Assembly: GCA_009767595.1 (NCBI GenBank)
Contig: VSDK01001438.1
Span: 591,328 to 655,327, forward strand
Length of the DNA stretch: 64,000 nt
Direction: 5' to 3'
From: Symbiodinium kawagutii
Taxonomy: Eukaryota > Sar > Dinophyceae > Suessiales > Symbiodiniaceae
Shown: positions 31,121-42,874 of the stretch, piece after piece
Layout: each line of letters begins with the position of its first letter
How positions within the stretch are numbered: position 1 is the first letter of the stretch
Notes under the pieces: generated by a model
What the model saw: only the letters and a program-made list of their open reading frames with translations
What the model was told of the DNA's origin: nothing
Database searches by the model: none
Program-made: the position numbers and the translations under genes

Positions 31121-31911
31121 ATGTTTGCACGTACCCCTATGCAAACACTTGTTGAGGACTCCTTGGTCGAGCGGATGCGTGGCAAGATTGCCGAATTGCA
31201 GGCTGTGATTCAGGCGAAGTCAATCGATGTGCATTCTCAAAAAAAGGAATTAAAACAGCAGCATTGGAGACAAGGAGATCATCGACAAAGGGTGGATATG
31301 CTGAGTACCAGCCGAGCGCGATCCAGACCAGATGGCCCGAGAAGTTTTATGCTCACACGAATTGAATCGTTTCCGAAGCTGTTCTGAAAGTGGCATTGAG
31401 TGAGATCTTTGAAGGCTTCCATTGATTCCTTTGATAAGACTTAGAGTGGCAAAGAGTCTTTGCTCGTGGTACACGTCGAAGATGTTCGAAGTCAGTGCTT
31501 CCTTCCCTTTCTTCGGTTGATCTCTCATCCTTGCTCTTGGTCTTCCCGTCAGGCGGTTCCATCTGCTCCTCCGCAGAGCCTTGGTCGACGGCACAAATCC
31601 ATGAGCTCCCAAGAAGCTTTGGCCCATGCAAAGGTGCGATTGCAGCTTTAGGCGTCCTTCAAAGGGGAAACTCATGCAGCACTTCACCGATTTTCCAGTG
31701 GCAAATGATACACTTCTGTTGATGGTACTTTTGCCACTGGATGTATCCTCACCTATTTTCCTAAGTTCTGTTGATGCTACTTTTGATGTTGCAGTTCTTG
31801 CTGTTCTTAGAGTTGAAGGGGTGTCTTTGTCACCACCAGGAGTGGGAGGACATGGGACCCTTCGAATTTGATGATTGTTCTGTCGTTCGAATTCCAGTGC
31901 TCAGGATCTAG
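31121..31911 (+). CDS. rightward multi-exon gene, unknown coiled-coil-like protein
   Basis: 31121-31387 is a charged, helical frame (VERMRGKIAELQAVIQAKS). Exon 31577-31633 lies between acceptor TCTGCTCCTCCGCAG and donor GTGCGA and reads SLGRRHKSMSSQEALAHAK, phase 0 at both ends. Exon 31795-31911 follows acceptor TTTTGATGTTGCAG in phase 0 and runs FLLFLELKGCLCHHQEWEDM to TAG. A further short stretch, SGKESLLVVHVEDVR (31445-31489), fits between. The last two exons join in phase. The link to the first frame is inferred. An opposing leftward frame (31250-31687) lacks a splice chain. Confidence 0.45.
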
Positions 31912-32411
31912 TGCAACAATGTGCAACATGCTTTCTGTTTCTTCTTGAGAAGCTAGTCTAGTCATCTGAATGGCTGTCTTATTGCTGTTTATGCTGGTCT
32001 TCCAACGCAGGAGATGACCCACGACAAAAACAAAGAAGAGCTCACATGAAGCCAAATCAAGTGGCAGTACGACATATGGTAGCAGATGAAAAACACCAAA
32101 TGATTTAGTGCTGACCACAGATATCAGCGGAAACAGCAGAAAAGCAGGAAAGGATTGAGTTTTGATGAACATGTTACAAGACTGGCGTGGCAAATGAATG
32201 TACGAAACAATACGGCACCTTATGCCGACAAATCCATAAGTTGGTGCACCCATAGCATTTTGGTTAGTGCCCAGGACCATAATGTGGGATGGTACATAAT
32301 GTATCCTTCTGGTTTTGGACAGCCCCACATCTGTGTCCTTGGTTTTGAAGCATTACAACATGAAACACACAGATTGAGTCCTGCTAGAGGGCGAGGGTGG
32401 CAGTGTTGCAG

Positions 32412-32513
32412 GAGCCAGAAGTCCTGGTGAAGCGACGAGAGGATCGAAGCAAGCAGGAAGAAAAGAAGGAGAGCTGCAACGGGTCCAGAAATGATCCCAT
32501 GATCCCAGCATGA
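32412..32513 (+). CDS. terminal exon, Lys/Glu-rich tail
   Basis: Acceptor GGCAGTGTTGCAG is followed by 33 codons and TGA in phase 0 (EPEVLVKRREDRSKQEEKKE). Strongly biased charged composition typical of real coding sequence; no family recognised. Confidence 0.5.
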   Translation, partial: EPEVLVKRREDRSKQEEKKESCNGSRNDPMIPA

Positions 32514-33409
32514 TATGGTGATTTCTTAAAATAGGAGTACCCCAAAATGGATGGTCTATGACTATTATATATGGTTAAGAAAGGATGACTTTGGGGATCA
32601 CCTATCTTGAGAAACACCCATGTAGGTTTTCTTTACTTTTCTTTTGGTTGCCATTTATGGATCATGGAATTGGATCCGGGATGGATTATCCACCAGTGCT
32701 TTCCTTCTTCTGATCTGGCAGATGCCCCATCAACAGTGGGTATTCACCAATTATCCCCAAAAAGGAACATGATAATATGCCGAAACTGAGTTGTTGTACT
32801 ATTAAGATATATCAAGAACAGATCATGTAAAACAAAGGTTTGCTTGTCCACACCTTTCGCGCTGCTAAACATAATTTGTGAAGAACTGAGTTGATCGTTT
32901 GATCCATGATGATTGGGCGTGTCGTGAATTCCTGTGATTTCCAATTTCTTGCCAATGCGGAAGTAAAATAAACCGGGCACAGAAACAGCACAGGACAAGA
33001 TGAGACTGACCTCTCGCCGCTATGGTGCTTCCGTTGGTGGTAGAGATGGAAGCAACGATGTCCGTCTTCATGGCAGGCCGGGAGCGTGGCCAAATGCCGA
33101 AAGAAGCTGGTTGTTTCTATTGCTTTTTGCGACAGATGTTACCCTCCTGGAAACTCAACGGGGAGTCCCAGTTTTTGACACTACAATCTTTGAAACTTGT
33201 GAGAATCATCACCTTTTCAGCGTTTACACCTAATACGTCAATTGGGGAGAACTGTACTATGGGGCTTACACCATTACACGATTAAATTGGACAGAAATCA
33301 AGCACAAGTCAGGGAGTGGGGGGTCAGCCATATACAAAAAAAACAAATTAGCAATTACTCTACTTTGAGTAATCCCCACCATGGCATAACATGGTGTGTT
33401 TTCAGCGCT
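32514..33409. other. weak coding hint only
   Basis: A plus frame from ATG 33022 (MVLPLVVEMEATMSVFMAG) runs to a GTGAGA donor near 33199 and may be an exon; two other frames are open too. Confidence 0.3.
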
Positions 33410-33745
33410 ATGGCATTCTATTTGGCATATTTTTCTGGCATTCTATCTCGCATATCTTGTGGCATTCTATCTGGCAAATCTTCTGGCATTCTATCTGGCA
33501 TCTACTTCTGTCATATACTTCTGGCATATCTTCTGGCAGTCTATCTGGCATACTTTCTGGCGTTCTATCTTGCATATCTTGTGGCATTCTGCAGTTCAGG
33601 TCCAGCGGTGCTCACTGAGATCGGACGCCGGCGGTTGAGGTCCAGCGGTGCTCACTGAGATCGGACGCTGGCGTACTGGAAGAGAAGGAGGAGAAGAAGG
33701 AGAAGGACAAGGAGAAGGAGAAGGAGGAGAAGGAGAAGGAGAACT
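33410..33745. repeat. 24-bp minisatellite, 40-bp duplication and GGAGAA tract
   Basis: 33410-33592: about eight units of a 24-bp motif (GGCATTCTATCTGGCATATC and variants). 33597-33673: two copies of a 40-bp sequence beginning AGGTCCAGCGGTGCTCACTG. 33675-33745: purine-only GAAGGAGAA repeats. Confidence 0.85.
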
Positions 33746-34426
33746 GGCCGTGATAAAATCTAACAACCCTCACTTGGCAGGTGGGGAAAAACATTAAAAA
33801 AGACGAAAATTTCTGAAGTCTTGGACGGGAGAGTCTCCAGCCAAGACTCCCTAGAATTGTTTTTTGGCATTTCGGTCCTTGTTTTTTGGGGAGGTCTGTA
33901 GCCAAGAGTTGAAAATCGAGATTTCTGGCATTGCTTTTTTGAATTTCGACTGACCAATTTGAAAATATCCAAACTTATAATCTCTATACAACTCTTTCGG
34001 GGGAAGGGGTCTTCAGCCAAGCGACCCTGGGAATTGGTATTTTTGTAATCAAGTATTTTTAATATCTTTTGGGGCCAAACAAAATTGGAAAGATCAAAAT
34101 GCAAAAATTCTACGCTTGTTAGGAGGAGATTTTCAGGACGACAGTAGGCGCACTTTCTGCAAGACTGACGGTAGGTACATTTATTGTAACGTAGGCCAAG
34201 AGGAACGGCGGTAGCTACACTTATTACAAAACATAGGCCAACACAGATCAAAGTGTCATCAAACACAAGTGTTCAGATATTGTCAACATACCTTTTCTTC
34301 TGCAAATGGATTGGCCAAACACTATGAAACAGGTTGTATAGCTTCAGAAGGACAGAACAAGAGTAGTTGAATTGCATGGAGAAAATAAGTTGGAATGCCC
34401 TTGCGTAAGATGTATGGTGATTGTCA
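33746..34426. other. no confident gene
   Basis: Includes two related units near 34145-34235 (GGTAGGTACATTTATTG and GGTAGCTACACTTATTA), a similar word recurring at 36326-36345. Confidence 0.4.
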
Positions 34427-34577
34427 ATGCTCATTCAAACACTGGCACTACACCAAATGGAGCGCAGTGTTGAAAACGCAGTTGACATAAAACTAGCTGA
34501 ACACGACAGAAAAACACTATTGTCGCACCCAAGCACAACTGAAGGAGATTATCTGAAGGTACTTTGGAAATATAAAG
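34427..34577 (+). CDS. candidate first exon
   Basis: ATG at 34427, 50 open codons (MERSVENAVDIKLAEHDRKT, EGDYLKVLWKYK) ending in phase 1 at a perfect GTAAGT donor. AT-rich codons match the local base composition. Confidence 0.45.
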
Positions 34578-34969
34578 GTAAGTATTTATCAATGACCTTG
34601 TGCTTTGTACAATTCCTCTTTTGTATGAGTTCTATTTCCGTTAATGCTTGTCAAATCTTTAACCGTTCATTTTTAAAGAGTGCTACCATTATAGCACTTA
34701 TTACAACGAACACTAACTATCTTTAAGATCCTTCCATTTTGATACCATTCATCCTATATCTATGCAAACGAATCTACCCCCGATATAGATATGAGAGATT
34801 GTGTCCATTATGCAAACTCTCAAGGTCATTCTGTCATAGGTGCTTGTTATTATGATGATTTAACGATTGAATGATTTGATGATTCAATGCATATTTAGTT
34901 TGATCAACATTTTTTTACTTGACAGCTTTTGTTGCGTATGTAAATGAAGAAACAAACACACACGCAGAT

Positions 34970-35115
34970 ATGTGTATATATATATATTGTAGAATATATA
35001 TATATATTCATATATATATATATATATATTATATAAGATATATTTTCATATATACATATATATAATATTTTCATATATACATATATATAATATTTTCATA
35101 TATATATATATTGTA
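34970..35115. repeat. (TA)n-rich tract with 30-bp units
   Basis: Alternating TATATA with repeats of TAATATTTTCATATATACAT; no coding potential. Confidence 0.9.
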
Positions 35116-35668
35116 TACAATGATTGCTGCCAAGTACACATACGCTGCCTTCAAATCAACTGTTTGGCACAACTTATCACCACTTCAACATCATGTTCCC
35201 TGCACACATGCAAATTATTGCAAAATCACACCCATCACCACTTTGTAGTAAAATAGGACGACGTACTTTTTTTGGCGATCAGTAATTCAAGATACTGATC
35301 GTCCTCTACACATCTCATAGCTTTATTCTACTAAGAAATTGCAACTTGAGAGCCTCTCTCACTCAAACTAAATCCCAATACAACAAATCTGATCTTCCAA
35401 CCCCATAAACAGTCTATGATAATTTCTAGGAGGGTAACTGCCGTCATGTATGAGCTTTCACGAAACTTCTTCCACTCAGCCACGCCCATGACGATCTGAA
35501 CCTTCCTTGTCTCGCCTGTCTGCTACAGTTATATCGTTATACCAGGTTGCAAATGATGAGACAGCCCAACGAATTGATACTTCATGACAATTTCAAGTCC
35601 ACATTTTTTCAGTTTGAGTAGTGCAAGCGTTGATCCTCTACTGAATCAGTGTGTATCCTTTTCGGCAA

Positions 35669-35788
35669 AGGACTTGTGCAAGACATGCCGACTTGGCGGG
35701 CCAGGTGGATGGAATTGTCAACGCAATTCAGCGGGCAGCCGGCATTCGAATCCAAGCCAACTGGGAGGTTTGACCGGTGGGCGATGTG
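35669..35788 (+). CDS. candidate internal exon
   Basis: After acceptor TTTTCGGCAAAG the frame reads RHADLAGQVDGIVNAIQRAA, GIRIQANWE, ending at a GTTTGA donor in phase 0. Amphipathic helix-like; no family. Confidence 0.35.
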
Positions 35789-35987
35789 ATCCTGAAGAGC
35801 ATGCAAAGCTCAGTTTTAGATGTATCTGTTCCAGATTTCATGAGATTTTTTTTGATGTTCTACAGATTTTATGTTCCAGATTTTTGAGGTCTGTATCTGA
35901 ATGGTTTCGTGTCCTCCAGATGGAATTGTCCATAATTCGTGGTGCCTTTGCTTTTGTGATCCCCTACTAGACATGATCATTTCTTAG

Positions 35988-36152
35988 TTGGTTGCGGGAT
36001 GTGAAGACAGAATGCCAGCTGCTGCAATTTGGCCTTGCGTCCAGGCTAGCTGTGAAGAACTTGAAGCATTCCACATTGGAATTGCTAGAGGAAGGGGCCA
36101 TGTGTCCTCTTTGGCATCCATCAGGCATGGGTGAAATTATGGAGTTGTTGCT
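35988..36152 (+). CDS. internal exon, unknown protein
   Basis: Acceptor GATCATTTCTTAG ends at 35987 and a GTAGGT donor starts at 36153. In between one frame reads WLRDVKTECQLLQFGLASRL, AVKNLKHSTLELLEEGAMCP. Both splice sites and composition are good. Confidence 0.5.
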
Positions 36153-37054
36153 GTAGGTGTCATTGAACGAGGCAGCGTTGCAACTTGCCTTCCTGCTGAC
36201 TTTGCATGTCTTTCTTTTGGGTCAGAAATTTGCTTTGGACATTGGATCATTTTGTGCAGTTCCAACGGTAGTTGCTTTTTTGCTACTTTTTTCAAGATGG
36301 ATTGCGGGAGAAGTGGATGATAGTTGCACTGGTAGGTACACTTATGTAGTGACACTGCAGCGATGACTCGATGGAATAAGAACGTCCATGAGCTAGAGCC
36401 ACTGTAGTGGCATAAGCTCCCTGTAGTTTGTCTCTTGAAGGATTTTGCCAGCCTGAGTTTTGAATTGAATGAACAGATGCTGTTTTTGGAAAGTCCATTG
36501 CTGCTGAGTTCTTGGTGGTTCGCGATTTGTTCTTTGCTCTTTCTGACCATTGTGCGCTGGTTCCCGCTCCGGTTCCCGCTCGGGTTCCCCTCCTCCATTT
36601 CCTGCTGGTTTTGCAGCTGCTGTTCATCCTATTCCTCCTGCTGCTTATGGTGCTGCTGAAAATGATTCATGATTCCAGTATATAGCTTATCCTTTTCTTG
36701 TTGTTTGTGCTTGGGGTGGTTTGGTCATGGCAGGCTACTTCAAGCTCGGATGGGACGGACTGTCCATTTTTATCACGATGTTTCTTGGAGGATGATTGCT
36801 TTTCGCTTCAGCTGTGCACCCCTTTCCTGTGTCAACCCCTCCTAGAAGACCCAGTTTGTTCTTTGAAATGGGGCTTGTTTCAGAAAAGTACAGACAAACC
36901 ACATTCCACTACAAACATTTCCCAGTTCATAAAGACTTTGATAACATCATAGGCCCCGTTCTGGTTGAAATATTATGTGAATGCAGTTCTGTAAAACATG
37001 GGAAGGAAAACATCAAATGACAAGCAAATTTGGGCACCTAACAGATCCTAACAG
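36153..37054. other. weak ORFs on both strands
   Basis: A leftward Gln/Asn-rich frame (36137-36598, 153 codons) and plus frames at 36435-36659 and 36796-37020 are open. Strand cannot be decided from splice signals. Confidence 0.3.
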
Positions 37055-37220
37055 CATGCCATCTTTGAAAACATCGCTGAGCAACTCAAGAAGGAGCCAG
37101 GGTGTTCTGGTGCGTTCTGGTGCGACTGCTGTACTTGGGCTGCTACTGCAACTGCTATTGCGGTGGCACCTGATGGCACCAGCATCCCTGGCCCAAAGCA
37201 GGCAGAGACAATTCTTGCTA
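37055..37220 (+). CDS. candidate exon, Cys/Trp-rich
   Basis: Acceptor AGATCCTAACAG is followed by an open frame HAIFENIAEQLKKEPGCSGA, FWCDCCTWAATATAIAVAPD, DGTSIPGPKQAETILAKS. It runs directly into the TCTAA satellite, where the exon must have ended; no clear donor seen. Confidence 0.45.
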
Positions 37221-38995
37221 AATCTCATTTCCTCTCATCTCATCTCATCTAATCTAATCTAATCTAACCTCATATAATCTAATCTAATCTAACCCAACCT
37301 AACATAACCTAACCTAACTTAGCCTAACCAAACCTAACCTAAACCTAATCTAAGCTAAGCTAAGCTAATCTAAGCTAACCTAACCTAATCTAGCCCAATC
37401 TAACCTGATCTAATCCAATCGAATCGAATCCAATCCAATCCAATCGAATCCAATCCAATCCAATCTAATCTAATCAAATCGAATCTAATCTAATCTAATC
37501 TAGTCTAATCTGATCTAATCTCCTTCGGTCTGATCTACCCTACCCTAATCACTCTAATCTACTCTAATCTACCCTAGTCTAATGTAATCATATACCCCAA
37601 TCTAATCAAATCAAATCAAATCTAATCCAATCTAATTGAATCTAATCTCATGTGATTTGATCTGATCTAATCTAATCGAATCGAAGCGAAGCGAAGCGAA
37701 TCGAATTGACTACTCTAATCTACTCCACTCTATTCTACTCTACTCTAATCTAATCCCATCTAATCTGATCTAATCCAACCTAATCTAACCAAATCTAACC
37801 TAATCTAATCTAATCTAATTTAATCTAATCTAATCTAACCTAATCTAATCTAATCCAATCTAATCTAATCTAATCTACTCTAATCTAATCTAATCTAATC
37901 TAATCTGATCTAATCTGATCTGATCTAATCTAATCTAATCTAGTCTAGTCTAGTCTAACCTAAACTAGCCTAATCGAATCCAATCTAATCGAATCGAATC
38001 GAATTGAACCGAATCGAATCTAATCTAATCTAATCTAATCTAATCTAATCTGATCTGATCTAATCTAACCTCATTTGATCTGATCTACCCTACCCTAATC
38101 ACTCTAATCTACTCGAATCTACCCTAGTCTAATCTAATCTCATTTGATCTGACCTACCCTAATCTAATCTAATCTGATCTAATCTAGTCTAGTCTAGTCT
38201 AATCTAATCTAATTGAGTCTAATTTCATGTGATCTGATCTGATCTAATCTAATCGAATTGAATCTAATCTAATCTACCTAATCTAATTTAATCGAATCTA
38301 ATCTAATCTCATTTGATCTAATATGCACTAGTCTAATCTAATCTACTCTAATCAAATCTAATCTAATCAAATCAAATCTAATCGAGTCTAATCTAATCGA
38401 ATCTAATTTAATCTAATCTAATTTACTCTGATTTACTCTGATTTGATCAAGTTTACTCAAGTCTAATTAGACCAAATCTGGGTTACTCTAATTTGATCTG
38501 ATCTGATCAAATCTCACTTGATCTGATGTACCCTAATATAATCCAATCTGGTCTAATCTCGTTTGATTTGATCTAGCCCAATCCAATCTAGTCTAATGTA
38601 GTCCAGTCGAATCTAATGTCAGGTACTCTAATCTAAGCTACCCTACTCTAATCCAACCTATTCTAATCTAATCTTCTTTAATCTAATTCGATCTGATCCA
38701 ATCTCATCTGATCTGATCTACTCCAGTCTGATCCAATCTGAGCTACTCTGATCTAATCTAATCCGTAATCTAATCTACTCTAGTCTAATGGAATCTACTC
38801 TAATCCAATCTAATCTGATCTAATCTCATCTGTTCTGATGTGATCTCTTCTACACTCTCCTGTAAGTCTTATCTACTCCTAGTCTACTGGAATCGAATCT
38901 AATCTACTCTACTCTGATTTGCATTGCATGGCATGAGAATCGAATTGAATCAAAGGGAATCTTATCAGATCTCATCTCATCTGATCTGATATGAT
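37221..38995. repeat. 1.75-kb TCTAA pentanucleotide satellite
   Basis: A degenerate (TCTAA)n array with variants TCTGA, CCTAA, TCGAA and CCAAT. The left end (about 37290-37350) is locally CCTAA-rich. No ORF. Confidence 0.95.
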
Positions 38996-39197
38996 TTGAT
39001 CTCATATTCGTTTGTCTATGTCTTGAATTTTTTTCTAACAATTTTTCCTTGTGTCTCGTGTCTATCTGCGTATCAGCTTATCTTTCTATCTTTTCTATCT
39101 GTCTTTTCGTCCCTCTCCCTTCTCCCTCTCTGTGCTGGGGGAGACAAGGAACACAGTTTTGCCAAAAGGGAACGGTTCTGTTGGTGAGTTGAATCAG

Positions 39198-39357
39198 GGA
39201 TGCCCTGCAACATCGGACTGAGGCTCGATGCTTTCACAATGCCTGTATCATTGGCTTGGGACTCCTATGCAAACTCTCAAGAGACTTGGTCGGTGGAGAT
39301 GTTGCCATTTCCAACTTGGAGTTGTGTGCTTCTCAACCACTTGGAACGCAGGCTTAG
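39198..39357 (+). CDS. candidate exon, unknown protein
   Basis: Acceptor GAGTTGAATCAG is followed by an open frame DALQHRTEARCFHNACIIGL, GLLCKLSRDLVGGDVAISNL. It ends either at TAG (39355-39357) or earlier at a GC donor after GGAACGCAG (39351). A competing frame starts at ATG 39200. Confidence 0.4.
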
Positions 39358-39659
39358 CAAAATGCTCATTGCATTGATGGCCTTGGATAGCTTCTTCTCA
39401 GTGGTAACCGCCTGAACCAGTGGCATTCATTCCTTGTTTGTTGTTTGTTATTTCATGTCACATCTTCAACCGCCTGTCGAAGCGGTATCTTCACAACCCA
39501 GGCATTGAATTATGAAACCTTTGGCATGATGAAAAACTGGCAATTCCAGAAGCTCTATATGTATTTCCGAAATGGGGGCACATCATTGCACGAAAAAGAT
39601 GCATTTCTAGTCGGCCTACTTACTAGGCAAACCAAAGTTCTCTCCTAAAGCTGTCGCGA

Positions 39660-39869
39660 GTGCCAGCTGAGGACGCAGGCGGAGTATATTTGACATCTGT
39701 TTTTTGGGTCACTTTCTTATTCTGGCTCCTGGACATTCCAGCTGCTTGGCACGAATCAGATTTGCCTTTGCTGCAGTTGCCGCTGAGGCACAAATGCTGT
39801 GGCCTCAAGATGCGGGATAACTTTCACTGCTTGATACTGCGTGTTTGCGGAAGGGATAACTGCAAGTGA
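39660..39869 (+). CDS. possible exon with a membrane helix
   Basis: Open frame with VYLTSVFWVTFLFWLLDIPA, a transmembrane-like stretch, then a Cys-rich tail ending RDNCK and a TGA. Upstream of and on the same strand as the channel exons; a link is speculative. Confidence 0.3.
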   Translation: MPAEDAGGVYLTSVFWVTFLFWLLDIPAAWHESDLPLLQLPLRHKCCGLKMRDNFHCLILRVCGRDNCK

Positions 39870-40130
39870 AAAGAGCGATTATTTGGGAATGGTCGGTTGG
39901 GATATCCCCATGCTTCTGGATATATCCATATCCTTTTGCTTGTAAGTGCACTCAGGCAGGACAGACTCGCCAAATCTGATCGATTTTGCTCAGGTGTGTA
40001 CTGTAGGGGACATGAGTGGAGCGTTTTCTCGACGAGGGTGCGGTTTTGGTAGTACTAGTACTCCTGAATCTGGTGTCAAGCCCCCAATGTCAATCATATG
40101 CAACCCACTCGGCCAATTCCCTAAACATTA

Positions 40131-40275
40131 GAAACCATGTGCCTCGATGCCGATGACGAGCGTTTTAATGTTACGTCTTTCAAGAAATCAAAGAAAGAAG
40201 AAGAGCAGTTCTGGCCGTCGTCGACAGTATGGATCCAACTGGCGACATTGCGACATATTGAAATTCACAACTGGT
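40131..40275 (+). CDS. exon, charged cytosolic segment, possibly channel N-terminus
   Basis: Acceptor CCCTAAACATTAG is followed by TMCLDADDERFNVTSFKKSK, KEEEQFWPSSTVWIQLATLR, ending at a GTAGCT donor after CACAACTG. Good splice signals. It lies 260 bases upstream of the S2-S3 exon on the same strand, but phases do not join directly, so at least one exon is missing between them. Confidence 0.4.
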
Positions 40276-40534
40276 AGCTTTTGGAAGATGTCCTGCCTAC
40301 CAGAGTGCTGAAATACGCTGATACTGAGGTGACTCTGAACACTGCTGTCTACAAGAGTGGAGAGATACGAAAGAATCGACGTGTTGTCGTTTGACCTGCA
40401 TTCATTCCTGAGATTGTATTGTGCAATTTGTGACCAGCTGTGCAGCCAAATGTCACACGCATGTAGACTCTGGATTTCTGAGCTTTTGCATGGTCTGTCT
40501 TTAGCATTGTGTAATGAGTCACTCACAGCCTCAG

Positions 40535-40636
40535 GTATTGTGCACTTACTTGCGGACGTGGTTCTTCTTCGACATTTCTCTGATTTCAATGGACATTCTC
40601 AACCTTTTTACAATGAGTGCGAGTCCAAGAAGCGAG
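40535..40636 (+). CDS. ion channel exon: S2-S3 linker and S3
   Basis: Acceptor CACAGCCTCAG and donor GTGCAA (from 40637) bound 34 codons in phase 0. The sequence YLRTWFFFDISLISMDIL has the 'YL-x-x-WF-x-x-D' signature that opens S3 in the CNG/HCN/EAG class of voltage-gated channels. The next recognised exon, 41614-41790, also starts in phase 0 with the S4 sensor. First recognised membrane exon of the channel that runs to about 55 kb. Confidence 0.6.
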
Positions 40637-41613
40637 GTGCAAAAGATGTGGAAGTGTGGAATAAAAAACAATACAGTAGATATAGTGGGATCTATCAGTC
40701 TTCAGCACGAACTTTGTCTGAACATGTTGAGAAGTGCAACCTTAACTCTGAATTTGCTGGCAGTCTACATGCCCGAAGTCCCCAGATTGGTGGTTTCTAA
40801 TTCAATGGCTGAAACCTCTTGGATGGTTTGGGATACCATTATCTCACCATCGGGGCCCTTGATCACACTGAAGTGAGTCCCTTTCATGGTTTCCATGCAT
40901 GGTGTGTTCCAAGTTGTTCCTCGTAAAAGATAGAGGAAGAAACCATGAAGTATGATGACGTACTTCCAAAGCACGCACACGCACATGAAACAAATCAGAG
41001 GGAGATATCCTACATCTTTGTGCAAGTAGGATCCAGCTCGCGAAGAGCACAGGCAGGCAATCAAAAGGAGGTGCAAGAGTGGTACTAGCGACAATCCCAA
41101 TGGAATCTGAGGGTCCGAGAAAGGCTCTGGAGTTTTCTTGTCAAAAAATTGGAGATGAAAGAAAAGCCATGAAATCCATCAGAGTTCTGCCACAGTTCAC
41201 CACTGAACCATTCGACTCTGAGCAATTGCTGTGCAATTGATCTTGCCCACACAATGAGAACAATGAGAATGAGATCAATGAGACCGTGCTAAGGCGCTGA
41301 AGGCAGTTTATCTGCCACCCAGCGTTCGCTGCGATCAGCCTCTTGGATCGCAAATATGTCAACCCTTTGGATGGAGGAAGAGACCGATTGACAAAACCGT
41401 GATTGTGTTGAGCAGCGTCGGACTTGCTCGTTGTCAATGGAATTCCCTTTTCGTTGTCAATGGAATTCCCAATCCATTCCATCTGAGCCTCTCTGAGAAA
41501 AACCTTTTTCTCCGAAGGCAACAAACATAGGAATTGCGTTCAGCTTCAGTCTCAGAGGGCTTTCCTGCGATTCTGTGAATGTGCTGAAGAATGATGCGCA
41601 TGCGCCACTGCAG

Positions 41614-41876
41614 TTTCGAATTCTGCGAGCTTTGCGGCTGCTTCGCTTGCTGAAGATGTCCAAGTTCAACATGCTGCTCCAGGAGCTATGCTGAGCCATG
41701 CAGCTGCCTCGAACGCCCTTACAACAGTCGGTTGATTTGGGAGCAGAATTCATCAATAGCCATTATGCATCCATATTGTTGCTGATGGGGGTCCGAAGAT
41801 AAGACTTGAACTTTTTGGAGCAGCAGCAACATGTCATCACATCAGAAGTTGGCAATCATGTTTGCACAAAATGAAG
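41614..41876 (+). CDS. ion channel exons: S4 voltage sensor and start of S5
   Basis: After acceptor GCGCCACTGCAG the frame reads FRILRALRLLRLLKMSKFNM: basic residues every third position in a hydrophobic helix, the S4 voltage sensor. It continues LLQELC, then an in-frame TGA (41692-41694), and in the same frame the start of S5 (VDLGAEFINSHYASILLLMG), ending at a GTCCGA donor in phase 0 (41790). A micro-exon 41846-41876 (KLAIMFAQNE) between ATCAG and GTGAGA would continue S5. The TGA is either a disabling mutation or removed with a 45-base in-frame segment bounded by GA and AG. Confidence 0.6.
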
Positions 41877-42667
41877 GTGAGACTTGCATGATTTCACTCA
41901 AAAATCATCCCTGGGAAAGCAAACAGCAGAATGTCTTTGTGTTTGCACAAAGCAAAAGCATGCTTCTGCCTATCCAAATGGATTCGATGCGTCAAGGTTT
42001 CAGATTTTCCAAAGAAGTCTTTATGCTTCACATGACAATCCTATTTGATTGCCAGTTTCCTGCAAGCTGTATAAGACCATATTTTGAGCCATGTGATTGT
42101 GAGCGCATTCTCTCTTGGATTCTCTTGGCGAAGCGGTTTTGTCCGCAGGAAGTAGCAGCATCCACTGGGCGACAATGGTTGATCCTTGTAATGGTCTCCT
42201 GGAAGATGTCGGGGACAGTGAGCATAGGGAGATCAGCACAAGAACTTTGCGCCAAAGGGAAGTCTCTTTGCGGGTTGGGCTTTGCAGACCTTGGTTGACC
42301 ACAGCTGTAACGGTGTTTCTTGATCAGTGGCCCAATTGGTCCCAGGTGAATCGAGTTTTAAGCATAGATTGTCCCCCCGCATGAGCACATGCACCTTGGA
42401 GCGACGTTGTCCGAAATAATGCGCAAGGCACTGGCACGCCAAAGCCACATGAGTAATGGCCCTGAGCAAAGAATACTCCAGAATCTGGAGGGCTCATGTC
42501 AGTTGCTGTCAGTGCCAGTCTTTTTTCTTTTACGTGGTTGCACTGTGTGCGTGTTTTTGTTTTTTCTGTTGTTTGGTTTTGCCTTACGGATCTCAGCGCA
42601 TTTGGCTTTGTTTTGTTGCACCGCTCACTTCCCTAGTCAACTCCTTTCACCCCAGTGCCAACTGCAG

Positions 42668-42802
42668 CAAAAAGGACGGGCCACAACACATGCCAAAAGA
42701 ACAACTGAAACAACTGCAACAGAAAACATCAACACGAGCCTACAGCAGGAGTCAATGTCCCAGACATCGATAGTTATCGACAAGTCGGCAGGGGTCGAGT
42801 AA
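42668..42802 (+). CDS. possible terminal exon, Thr/Ser-rich
   Basis: Acceptor CCCCAGTGCCAACTGCAG is followed by 44 codons (QKGRATTHAKRTTETTATEN) and TAA. It lies inside the inferred channel intron and about 60 bases left of the LINE insertion, so it may be spurious or an alternative end. Confidence 0.3.
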   Translation, partial: QKGRATTHAKRTTETTATENINTSLQQESMSQTSIVIDKSAGVE

Positions 42803-42859
42803 AGGGACATGTGAGAAGACTGGCCCTGAGCTGTGCAAGGGACCATGAATTTTTAATGT

Positions 42860-42874
42860 TGTCTCAAAGGCATT
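42860..42874. repeat. left target-site duplication of the LINE
   Basis: TGTCTCAAAGGCATT, identical to 45640-45654. Confidence 0.75.

Noticed and set aside
37290..37350. CCTAA-rich stretch as a chromosome end
   Set aside because: It is short, degenerate, internal and merges into TCTAA satellite; not a telomere.
42149..42293. IHWATM frame read as the channel pore
   Set aside because: A better pore exon exists at 51210-51378, directly before S6 and in phase.
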